A stretch of DNA of 62,208 bases, from assembly GCA_025463565.1 (NCBI GenBank), contig JAODAT010000058.1, forward strand, positions 1-62,208. Reading direction: 5' to 3'. The notes below the pieces were generated by a model, which worked only from the letters and a program-made list of their open reading frames with translations, made no database searches and was not told the DNA's origin. Origin of the DNA: Microbacteriaceae bacterium (GTDB lineage: Bacteria; Actinomycetota; Actinomycetes; Actinomycetales; Microbacteriaceae). The translations under genes were made by a program, and so were the position numbers. Positions 24,673-31,558 of this stretch are shown in pieces; position 1 is the stretch's first letter; each line of letters begins with the position of its first letter.

Positions 24673-27600
24673 GTGATCCTCGAGGGCTTAATCCCGGCGC
24701 TTCAGCGCGCCCGCACGTTCGATAACGCCCTCCGATGGTCGAAGCGCAGCGCCGATTTCTCGCTCGTCGAAGGGCTTCGGGCCCCCCTATTGGCGGGCCT
24801 CCTGGATACCCGCACCGGCCCGCAGGCGCTCCTCGCGATCGTCGCGACCGGTCGTGACTCCGAGTCGCTGCGCGCGGCCCTCGCCAGCATCCATCCGACG
24901 GCGGAGGTCATCGAGTTCCCCGCCTGGGAGACGCTGCCGCACGAGCGCCTGAGCCCGAGCGCGGAGACGGTCGGCAAACGCATCCGCGCGTTGCGTGACC
25001 TGGCGAAGTGGCAACTCGATCCGCAGCACGACATCGTGGTGGTGGCGAGCGTGCGCGCTGCTCTGCAGCCGCTGGCCGACGATCTCACCTCCACGGCATC
25101 CATCGAGCTGACCGCCGCCGGCCGCGGCTACAACCTCTCCGACCTGTCGACGAGGCTCGTCGATCTCGCCTACGCCCGCGTCGACATGGTGACCCGCCGC
25201 GGGGAGTTCGCGGTGCGCGGCGGCATCCTGGACGTGTTCGCGCCCACCGCCGAGCATCCCTGGCGCATCGAGTTCTTCGGCGATGAGGTGGAGCAGATTC
25301 GCGAGTTCTCGGTCGCCGACCAGCGCTCGCTGCCCGAGCCCGTCGCGGGAGTCGAGCTGCTGCCGAGCCGCGAACTGCTGCTGACACCTGCCGTGCGGCA
25401 GCGGGCACGGGAGATGCAGCACGAGTTCCCGAGCCTCGCGCAGATGCTCGCCAAGATCGGCGAGGGCATCCCGGTGGACGGCATGGAGTCGCTCGCACCG
25501 GCGCTGGTGGAGCGGCTCGTGCCGCTCACGCACTACCTGCCACCGGATGCCGCGATCGCCGTGATCGCGCCGGAGCGAGTCGCGACCCGCGCAGTCAGCC
25601 TGGTCGAGACGAACCGCGAGTTCCTCAGCGCGGCCTGGAACGCGGCCACCGCCGGCGCCGAAGCTCCGATCGACCTCGCGTCGGGGGAGTTCCTCAGCGT
25701 GACCGCCCTGCGCGACTCGGCCGGCCACCGCGCCTGGTGGACCCTCAGTACTTTCGACAGCGGTGCCACGGCCCCGCCGCCCCCGCTGGTCGAGCTCGTC
25801 GAGACCTCACAAGGTCGTAAGGCGAGCGAAATAATCCCGGTCACCTCAGAACTCATCGACGGCGACCACTACCTCCGTGTAGACGGTCGTGCCGTCCCCA
25901 GCTTCCAGGGCAACGCGAGCGGCGCCGTCGACTACGTGGGCGACAAGCTGGCCGACGGGTGGTCGGTGATCATCGTCGCGCAGGGGCACGGACAGGTGGA
26001 GCGTGCCGCCGAGGCGCTGGGCGAGAACGGGTCCGCCGCGAGGTTGGTCGAAGAGCTGCCCGCGACGCTGGAGGGCGGTGTCGCGTACCTGCTGAAGGCA
26101 TCCGTCGAGTCCGGCTTCGAACTGCCGGAGCTGAAGCTCGCCATGCTCAGCGAGAGCGAGTTCTACGGTCGTGCCGCCGGCTACGACGCCCGCCAGGTGA
26201 AGAAGCTGGCCAGCCGTCGCAAGAATGTCGTTGACCCGCTGCAGCTGAAGGCCGGCGACTTCGTCGTGCACGAGACGCACGGCATCGGCAAGTTCATGGA
26301 GCTCGTGCAGCGCGAGGTGTCGACCGGCGGTCGCAACCCGGTGAAGAACAACCGAGAGTACCTGCTCATCGAGTACGCGCCGTCGAAGCGCGGCTACCCG
26401 GGCGACAAGTTGTACGTGCCCACCGACCAGCTCGACCTCCTGACGCGATACGTGGGTGGCGAGGCGCCGGCGCTGAGCAAGATGGGCGGATCCGAGTGGT
26501 CGGCGCAGAAGGGACGCGCCCGCAAGGCCGTGCGCGACATCGCCGTCGAACTGGTGAAGCTCTACTCGGCCCGCATGGCATCCCGAGGCCACGCTTTTCC
26601 GCCCGACACCCCGTGGCAGCAGGAGCTGGAGGACGCCTTCCCGTTCGCGGAGACCCCCGACCAGCTGACCACCATCGACGAGGTGAAGGCCGACATGGAG
26701 CGGCCCATCCCGATGGACCGGCTCATCTCCGGTGACGTCGGCTACGGCAAGACCGAGGTGGCGGTGCGTGCCGCGTTCAAGGCGGTGCAGGACGGCAAGC
26801 AGGTGGTGATGCTCGTGCCCACCACGCTGCTGGTGAAGCAGCACATGGAGACTTTCGCGGAGCGCTTCGCCGGCTTCCCGGTGCACCTGAAGGCGCTCAG
26901 CCGGTTCCAGACCGACAAGGAGTCGAAAGAGACCATCGAGCAGATGGCGGACGGCACGGTGGATGTCGTGATCGGCACCCACCGGCTGCTGTCGCCATCC
27001 ATCGTGTTCAAAGATCTCGGGCTGGTGATCATCGACGAGGAGCAGCGGTTCGGCGTCGAGCACAAGGACGCGCTGAAGAAGCTGAAGACGAACGTCGACA
27101 TACTGGCGATGAGTGCGACCCCGATCCCGCGCACGCTGGAGATGGCGGTGACCGGCATCCGCGAGATGTCGACGCTGGCCACCCCACCGGAGGACCGGCA
27201 TCCGATTCTCACCTTCGTAGGTCCATACAACGACGGCCAGGTTTCGGCAGCGATCCGACGTGAACTCCTGCGCGAGGGCCAGATCTTCTTCGTGCACAAC
27301 CGTGTCTCATCGATCAACCGGGTGGCGTCCCACCTGGCCGAGCTGGTTCCGGAGGCTCGAATTGCGATAGCACACGGCCAGCTGCCGGAGCACGTGCTCG
27401 AGCAGGTGATGGTGGACTTCTGGGAGCGCAAGTTCGACGTGCTCGTCTCGACCACCATCATCGAGACCGGGCTCGACATCGCGAACGCGAACACGCTGAT
27501 CATCGACCGGGCCGACAAGTACGGGCTGTCGCAGCTGCACCAGCTGCGCGGTCGCGTGGGCCGCGGTCGCGAGCGCGCATATGCGTACTTCCTGTACGAC

Positions 27601-28314
27601 GCCGACAAGCCGCTCGGCGAGGTGGCGCACGATCGGTTGGCGACGATCGCCGCGAACAACGAGCTGGGTGCCGGCATGCAGGTGGCGCTGAAGGATCTCG
27701 AGATCAGGGGCGCAGGAAACCTCCTGGGCGGCGAACAGTCCGGCCATATCGCCGGCGTGGGTTTCGACCTCTACCTGCGCATGATCGGCGAAGCCGTGTC
27801 CACCTTCCGCGGGGATGTCGCGGAGGGCCAGACCGAGCTTCGGCTCGAGCTGCCCGTCGATGCGCACATTCCCGAGGAGTACGTGGAGAGCGAGCGCCTG
27901 CGGCTGGAGGCCTATCAGAAGCTGTCGACCGCGGCGTCGCCGGCGGCATCCGCCGACTCGATCGATCGCGTGCTCGAGGAGCTGACCGACCGTTACGGCG
28001 AGCCGCCGGTGCAGGTCGTGAACCTGATCGCGGTGTCGCGGCTGCGACGGATGGCGCAGAAGGCCGGCCTGTCAGAGGTTGTGACCGCGGGCGGCAACCT
28101 TCGTGTCGCGTCGGCCGAGCTGCTCGACTCCGTGCAGGTGCGGCTGCAGCGCATGTTCCCCGGTGCGCGCTACTTCGCCCAGACGAAGTCCGTCTCAGTG
28201 CCGCTGCCCGTGCGCGACGGGGTGCCGCTCGCGGATGCCGCCCTCATCGAGTGGACAGGGCAGTTGCTCGTCGCAATCTTCGGGGCTGAGCTGAAGGTGG
28301 ATGTCCCCGCTTAA
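24673..28314 (+). CDS. mfd: Transcription-repair coupling factor Mfd
   Basis: A 1213-residue SF2 translocase that removes RNA polymerase stalled at DNA lesions and recruits UvrA. The N-terminal UvrB-like part (EFPAWETLPHERLSPSAETV) is followed by the RNA-polymerase-interacting CarD-like domain from about residue 525 (DFVVHETHGIGKFMELV). The motor has SGDVGYGKTEVAVRAAF (Walker A, about 686), IIDEEQRFGVEHK (DEEQ, about 787), SATPIPRTLEMAV and RGRVGRGRERAYAYF. A TRCF C-terminal domain ends the protein. Length is normal. Odd feature: residues about 371-380 (LVELVETSQ) are encoded by the dispersed palindromic repeat, inserted in frame in the linker after the UvrB-like region. Confidence 0.97.
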   Translation: MILEGLIPALQRARTFDNALRWSKRSADFSLVEGLRAPLLAGLLDTRTGPQALLAIVATGRDSESLRAALASIHPTAEVIEFPAWETLPHERLSPSAETVGKRIRALRDLAKWQLDPQHDIVVVASVRAALQPLADDLTSTASIELTAAGRGYNLSDLSTRLVDLAYARVDMVTRRGEFAVRGGILDVFAPTAEHPWRIEFFGDEVEQIREFSVADQRSLPEPVAGVELLPSRELLLTPAVRQRAREMQHEFPSLAQMLAKIGEGIPVDGMESLAPALVERLVPLTHYLPPDAAIAVIAPERVATRAVSLVETNREFLSAAWNAATAGAEAPIDLASGEFLSVTALRDSAGHRAWWTLSTFDSGATAPPPPLVELVETSQGRKASEIIPVTSELIDGDHYLRVDGRAVPSFQGNASGAVDYVGDKLADGWSVIIVAQGHGQVERAAEALGENGSAARLVEELPATLEGGVAYLLKASVESGFELPELKLAMLSESEFYGRAAGYDARQVKKLASRRKNVVDPLQLKAGDFVVHETHGIGKFMELVQREVSTGGRNPVKNNREYLLIEYAPSKRGYPGDKLYVPTDQLDLLTRYVGGEAPALSKMGGSEWSAQKGRARKAVRDIAVELVKLYSARMASRGHAFPPDTPWQQELEDAFPFAETPDQLTTIDEVKADMERPIPMDRLISGDVGYGKTEVAVRAAFKAVQDGKQVVMLVPTTLLVKQHMETFAERFAGFPVHLKALSRFQTDKESKETIEQMADGTVDVVIGTHRLLSPSIVFKDLGLVIIDEEQRFGVEHKDALKKLKTNVDILAMSATPIPRTLEMAVTGIREMSTLATPPEDRHPILTFVGPYNDGQVSAAIRRELLREGQIFFVHNRVSSINRVASHLAELVPEARIAIAHGQLPEHVLEQVMVDFWERKFDVLVSTTIIETGLDIANANTLIIDRADKYGLSQLHQLRGRVGRGRERAYAYFLYDADKPLGEVAHDRLATIAANNELGAGMQVALKDLEIRGAGNLLGGEQSGHIAGVGFDLYLRMIGEAVSTFRGDVAEGQTELRLELPVDAHIPEEYVESERLRLEAYQKLSTAASPAASADSIDRVLEELTDRYGEPPVQVVNLIAVSRLRRMAQKAGLSEVVTAGGNLRVASAELLDSVQVRLQRMFPGARYFAQTKSVSVPLPVRDGVPLADAALIEWTGQLLVAIFGAELKVDVPA
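25785..25811 (+). repeat. Dispersed palindromic repeat inside mfd
   Basis: CTGGTCGAGCTCGTCGAGAC followed by CTCACAA matches the core of the intergenic palindromes. It is read in frame as LVELVETSQ, a different frame from the copy in the OleC-like gene. Confidence 0.85.
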
Positions 28315-28329
28315 GGTCGAGCGCGGAAG

Positions 28330-28355
28330 CGGGTCGAGCTTGTCGAGACCTCACC
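28330..28355. repeat. Half palindrome after mfd
   Basis: A full 26-bp core copy lies between the mfd stop and the stop of the convergent small membrane gene. Confidence 0.82.
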
Positions 28356-28370
28356 GACGAGATCCTTGGC

Positions 28371-28700
28371 CTAGTTCGCCGGTGGCTGAGTCTCTTCATC
28401 GTCTGAAATTTCATGGGTGGCGACAATCATCAATGAATGCATGGCTAGAGCAAACAATCCGACGCCGAACACCGTCCAAGGTATGACGCTGGTCAGCGGG
28501 GGGTATCCATTGATCTGAACGCCAACCACGGACAGCCCGAGCCCTATTAGCGCGCAAGACACCCCGGCCTGCTGGAGGTTCTTGAAGAAACGCATTCTTC
28601 GTAGTTTTAGGGTGACTCTTTGACGCTCTAGAACCAGGACAACCAAGATAAGCGGGTACACGCCAGCGAGGACGCCACAGGTCGTGCTATTCAATTTCAA
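28371..28700 (-). CDS. Small two-to-three-helix membrane protein, unknown
   Basis: A 109-residue protein not recognised. Hydrophobic segments lie at about residues 7-25 (CGVLAGVYPLILVVLVL), 46-63 and 72-92, separated by a basic loop (RQRVTLKLRRMRFFKN); the tail is acidic (SDDEETQPPAN). The start is TTG at 28700; another in-frame TTG lies two codons later, so the exact start is unsure. Base composition is clearly less GC-rich than the flanking core genes, as in the adjacent SRA-HNH gene, so the two probably arrived together. Small membrane partners are common beside defence nucleases, but no link can be shown here. Confidence 0.6.
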   Translation of the reverse strand: MKLNSTTCGVLAGVYPLILVVLVLERQRVTLKLRRMRFFKNLQQAGVSCALIGLGLSVVGVQINGYPPLTSVIPWTVFGVGLFALAMHSLMIVATHEISDDEETQPPAN

Positions 28701-28740
28701 CTCGATTCAATGGCGGGATTCCCAAGCGAAATCAACTTGC

Positions 28741-29619
28741 TCAGCTCTCTAGCTTGATCCAAAGTTCGCGTTGATAGGTGGCATTTGACGGATGGAGCTG
28801 GTGATCGGCGCGGAAGCTAAGATCGGCAAACCGCGCGAGGTCTGCTGTGCGGGCGAGGCTGTAGTCATCGAGGATGACCATTCCACCGATGTCTAGTTCA
28901 GTGTGGTGGTTCGGGCACAGGCACAAAAGGTTCTCTAAGGCATCATCTCCAAGATGCGGGCGGCCCAGTGGTCGAACATGTGCTCCTTCGGAGTAGAGCC
29001 GCTCGCCGATTCCGGGCACGACAGTGCCGCATATCTGACAATGATTCCCGTACATCTCCTTCACCTTGCGCGACACCGAGGTGTCACGAATTCGCCTTGT
29101 GACCGTGGACGTTGCGAAAGCTGGGTCTGTAATCGGCCTGGTAGCTGAAACGAGTTCGGCCTGTTCCGGAAGTCGTTCGAGTTTGAATTTGATCAGGCGA
29201 TATCCGTTGGAATCAATTTCAGTCCAAACATCAGAAACTTCGAAGAGGCCGCCGTATACGTACCCTGATGGCGGTGAGAATGGTGACTTCAGATTTGCGC
29301 CGCGAATCACTCGCACCGGCAGGCCGAGCACCTTGCTCGTTATCAGCCCGGCATTGCCAGGATCATCAACAGACTGGTCGCGTTCTTGACGACGGGTGTT
29401 TGCGTTTTGCCCGCCGTGGCCCGTGTAGATGATGTAGTCACCTTCGTCGGCGTCTCCGGAATATCCGCCGGACAAAACTATTGAGTCGGCACCTTCGCTG
29501 CGATTGCCATGAATCCCACCCTGCGTCGGGCGATGAACGTTCAGCTTGCTCAATTCGGCTCTGTCGATGAATTGCTGTCCGACATGGATCCCGTCAGGCG
29601 TCCCGAAGAATTTGGCCAC
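28741..29619 (-). CDS. SRA-YDG/HNH endonuclease (type IV, modification-dependent restriction)
   Basis: A 292-residue two-domain protein. The N-terminal SRA/YDG domain (about 3-165) shows GGIHGNRSEGADSIVLSGGY, DEGDYIIYTGHGG and LPVRVIRGANLKSPFSPP, the base-flipping fold that reads 5-methylcytosine or related bases. The C-terminal HNH domain (about 185-265) has CQICGTVVPG, EGAHVRPLG, ENLLCLCPNHH and LDIGG, i.e. the Cys zinc ligands and the His-Asn-His set. Enzymes with this order cut modified DNA of incoming phages. It starts at GTG with GGAGG upstream. Low GC and position between mfd and a housekeeping-like gene suggest horizontal acquisition. Confidence 0.9.
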   Translation of the reverse strand: MAKFFGTPDGIHVGQQFIDRAELSKLNVHRPTQGGIHGNRSEGADSIVLSGGYSGDADEGDYIIYTGHGGQNANTRRQERDQSVDDPGNAGLITSKVLGLPVRVIRGANLKSPFSPPSGYVYGGLFEVSDVWTEIDSNGYRLIKFKLERLPEQAELVSATRPITDPAFATSTVTRRIRDTSVSRKVKEMYGNHCQICGTVVPGIGERLYSEGAHVRPLGRPHLGDDALENLLCLCPNHHTELDIGGMVILDDYSLARTADLARFADLSFRADHQLHPSNATYQRELWIKLES

Positions 29620-29733
29620 AAAGTGCCTCCCACAGTGAAACTAGTGGCCCTTGTTCTCGAAAGCGATAGCAACTCAACCTAATCCGTCGCGGATTCGAAC
29701 GGTGTGTCCCCGCTCAGGTCTACCATCGCCCCC

Positions 29734-30111
29734 ATGACCATCACTTTCGGCACGGTCGCCCTCGACGCGGCTGACATCAAGGGACTCGCCAACTTCTACA
29801 CGAGCATCCTCGGCTGGGAGGTTCGCGACGGCGCTGACGACGAGTGGATCACCATCGCCGACCCCGCCAACCCAGAGGCCGCCCACATCTCGTTCCAGCT
29901 CGCACCCGACCATGTCGCGCCCACCTGGCCCGACAACTCGGTACCGCAGCAGTTGCACCTCGACTTCTACGTCGACGACATTGACGCGTATGAGAAAGAA
30001 GTACTCGCAGCCGGCGGAACGAAGACCGGGATGCCTACCGAAGAGGGCGCCAACTGGCGGGTCTATTTGGATCCGGCTGGGCATCCGTTCTGTCTGTGCT
30101 GGCACTACTAG
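29734..30111 (+). CDS. VOC-family (glyoxalase/bleomycin-resistance fold) protein
   Basis: A 125-residue single VOC protein built of two beta-alpha-beta-beta-beta modules. TVALDAADIKGLANFYTSIL and GWEV mark the first module; QLHLDFYVDDIDAYEKEVLA and DPAGHPFCLCWH the second. The metal-ligand pattern His/Glu typical of enzymes is only partly visible, so enzyme or binding protein cannot be told apart. ATG at 29734 was preferred to the upstream GTG at 29704 because of the normal VOC N-terminus and a TACCAT box seven bases before it. Confidence 0.88.
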   Translation: MTITFGTVALDAADIKGLANFYTSILGWEVRDGADDEWITIADPANPEAAHISFQLAPDHVAPTWPDNSVPQQLHLDFYVDDIDAYEKEVLAAGGTKTGMPTEEGANWRVYLDPAGHPFCLCWHY

Positions 30112-30117
30112 TTCGTT

Positions 30118-30184
30118 GGTGAGGTCTCGACGAGCTCGACCCGCTTAACCGCTCGACCCGCTTAACCGCTCGACCCGGTTAACC
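30118..30184. repeat. Half dispersed palindrome grading into a 17-bp tandem repeat (three copies)
   Basis: The core GGTGAGGTCTCGACGAGCTC plus GACCCGCT ends in GCTCGACCCGCTTAACC, which is then repeated: 30134-30150, 30151-30167 and 30168-30184, the last with one change (GGTTAACC). Confidence 0.85.
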
Positions 30185-30203
30185 TGCGCGAGACCGGGGA
30201 CTG

Positions 30204-30247
30204 CCCCGAACTGGGGAATCGCGGCGCTAGCCCGGCGCCCATACCGT
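30204..30247 (+). promoter_or_regulatory. Shared upstream motif: CCCC-GAACT-GGGG plus TACCGT
   Basis: CCCC-GAACT-GGGG (30204-30216), a 25-base gap, then TACCGT (30242-30247). Same order as before the two Ig-repeat surface-protein genes. Confidence 0.5.
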
Positions 30248-30277
30248 GAGGGTTCACCAACCCAGAAAGCGGTACCA

Positions 30278-30667
30278 ATGCTCGACTTCAACAGCAACCT
30301 CGTCTTCAAGCTCAAAGAGATCCCGGCCCAGGAGGGCATGCAGCTTGTCGGAGGCATGCTCATCGATGGCGAGAGCATCTTCGCGTCGTTCAAGACCGTG
30401 CGCGATCACGTCATCTTCACTAACCACCGCGTCATCGCGATCAACGTCGAAGGCATCACGGGAAAAAAGCGCGACTACACCTCGCTGCCGTACGCGAAGA
30501 TCCAGGCCTTCTCGGTGCTCACCGCCAGCCTGCTCGGCCTCGACACCCAGATGGATCTCTGGTTCATGGGCATGGGGCTCGTTCACTTCGAGTTCAGCGG
30601 CAAGTTCGACATCGCGTCGTTCAACAAGCTGATCGCCAACTACATCCTCGAGGCGCCGATCCGCTAG
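30278..30667 (+). CDS. PH-like domain protein
   Basis: A 129-residue protein fitting the bacterial pleckstrin-homology fold: strands around GMLIDGESIFASFKTVRDHV, the turn IFTNHRVIAINVEGITGKK, and YTSLPYAKIQAFSVLT, ending in a helix FNKLIANYIL. Bacterial PH proteins are small and soluble or membrane-associated; their ligands are mostly unknown. No signal or membrane helix is present. It carries the CCCC/GGGG plus TACCGT upstream motif shared with the two surface-protein genes. The stop overlaps the end of the convergent HepT-like gene by four bases. Confidence 0.8.
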   Translation: MLDFNSNLVFKLKEIPAQEGMQLVGGMLIDGESIFASFKTVRDHVIFTNHRVIAINVEGITGKKRDYTSLPYAKIQAFSVLTASLLGLDTQMDLWFMGMGLVHFEFSGKFDIASFNKLIANYILEAPIR

Positions 30668-30966
30668 GCGCTCTTGAGCGCTGCGGCGAGCGCCGGCAGG
30701 TCCGCCGTCATCGTATTCCACAGCAACTCGACATCCGGGCGTGGATAGTTGCGCGCGGCCAGCGTCCAGATCGGTTCGGCGTAGCGTGCCGGATCCACCG
30801 AGATCAGCTTCTTCGCGAGGTCACCGACACGGTTGCAGATTGCCTCACAGGCGAGCGGCAGTGCGAGGTCGCTGTCGAAGGCAGCGCGCCCGCGCGACAC
30901 CAGGGTGGCCGCGTCCGTGAGCGTTGCCGTCAGATCGGCGCGCCACCGTTCGGTGCGATCGGTCAC
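30664..30966 (-). CDS. HepT-like (DUF86) protein, catalytic motif apparently lost
   Basis: A 100-residue all-helical protein. LACEAICNRVGDLAKKLI and ELLWNTMTADLPALAAAL match the HepT/DUF86 toxin family, RNases whose activity depends on an R-x(4-6)-H motif just before the last conserved Trp. Here that region reads AARNYPRPDVELLWN: the Arg-Asn is followed directly by Tyr-Pro and the His-containing stretch seems to be deleted by about five residues. It is therefore probably an inactive or altered toxin. It starts at GTG overlapping the upstream antitoxin stop by four bases. Confidence 0.75.
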   Translation of the reverse strand: MTDRTERWRADLTATLTDAATLVSRGRAAFDSDLALPLACEAICNRVGDLAKKLISVDPARYAEPIWTLAARNYPRPDVELLWNTMTADLPALAAALKSA

Positions 30967-31406
30967 AGCGGGACGGCTGACCCGAGGATCGCGTCGTCGG
31001 CTCCCTCGGCCAGGGAACCACGGCTGACGACGTCTACATGACGATCGAAGACCTGCTCGAGGTCGAGCGCGAACTGGCCGAGATCGAAGAGGGATGCTCC
31101 GGGCAGCGGGTCGACGAGAAGGTCGATGTCGCTGTCGGGGGTCTCCTCTCCGCGAGAGACCGAGCCGAAGACGGATACCGCACCGATCCTGCTCAACGAG
31201 GCGAGGCGCGCGATCAACTTGCTACGGTTCTGGAGCTGCCCGAGGAGCGACGGTTCGGTACCGCGGTACCGAGCGAACGGAACAAGGACCGCTTCAGGCT
31301 TTCGGTGGGCACCAAGAACGACCGGTTCCGCGGAGGGAGATTCGCGGAATGTGCGCAGAATCTGCGAAAGCTCGGCGCGCGCGTCGGCGACCGTTGTGAC
31401 ATCCAT
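30963..31406 (-). CDS. Antitoxin-like fusion: Phd/YefM-type N-terminus plus MntA-type nucleotidyltransferase
   Basis: A 147-residue protein of two parts. Residues about 1-47 (TTVADARAELSQILRTFRES, later EAVLVPFARY) look like a Phd/YefM antitoxin DNA-binding domain. Residues about 75-147 contain FGSVSRGEETPDSDIDLLVD, the GSx(10)DxD motif of minimal nucleotidyltransferases such as MntA, which in HepT/MntA systems inactivates the toxin by AMPylation. The downstream gene is HepT-like and overlaps by four bases. ATG at 31406 lies six bases after TAGGCT, a leaderless start, and two TGTACA boxes sit just upstream of that -10 box. Confidence 0.8.
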   Translation of the reverse strand: MDVTTVADARAELSQILRTFRESPSAEPVVLGAHRKPEAVLVPFARYRGTEPSLLGQLQNRSKLIARLASLSRIGAVSVFGSVSRGEETPDSDIDLLVDPLPGASLFDLGQFALDLEQVFDRHVDVVSRGSLAEGADDAILGSAVPL

Positions 31407-31412
31407 TCGCCC

Positions 31413-31443
31413 AGCCTAGCCATTATGTACATGTTATGTACAT
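31413..31443 (-). promoter_or_regulatory. Leaderless promoter with two TGTACA operator boxes
   Basis: On the minus strand TAGGCT (31413-31418) lies six bases before the ATG. Two identical palindromes ATGTACAT (31425-31432 and 31436-31443) have centres 11 bp apart. TGTACA is the core of the E. coli yefM-yoeB operator, bound by the YefM/Phd fold, which fits autoregulation by the fusion protein. Confidence 0.65.
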
Positions 31444-31476
31444 CTCTCGCCTCCCCGGTTCCACGCGCGGAGACGA

Positions 31477-31528
31477 GGTGCCCAAGAAGGTTGGTTTTCG
31501 GCCCGAAAAAGCAACCTTCTTGGGCACC
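31477..31528. repeat. GGTGCCCAAGAA-type inverted repeat
   Basis: GGTGCCCAAGAAGGTTG (31477-31493) and CAACCTTCTTGGGCACC (31512-31528) are perfect 17-bp arms. The inner part TTTTCGG-C-CCGAAAA extends the fold, giving a nearly continuous hairpin. A related element is at 48241-48295. Confidence 0.8.
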
Positions 31529-31558
31529 ACGCGTATGCGGCGAAAGGAGCGCCCGGGA

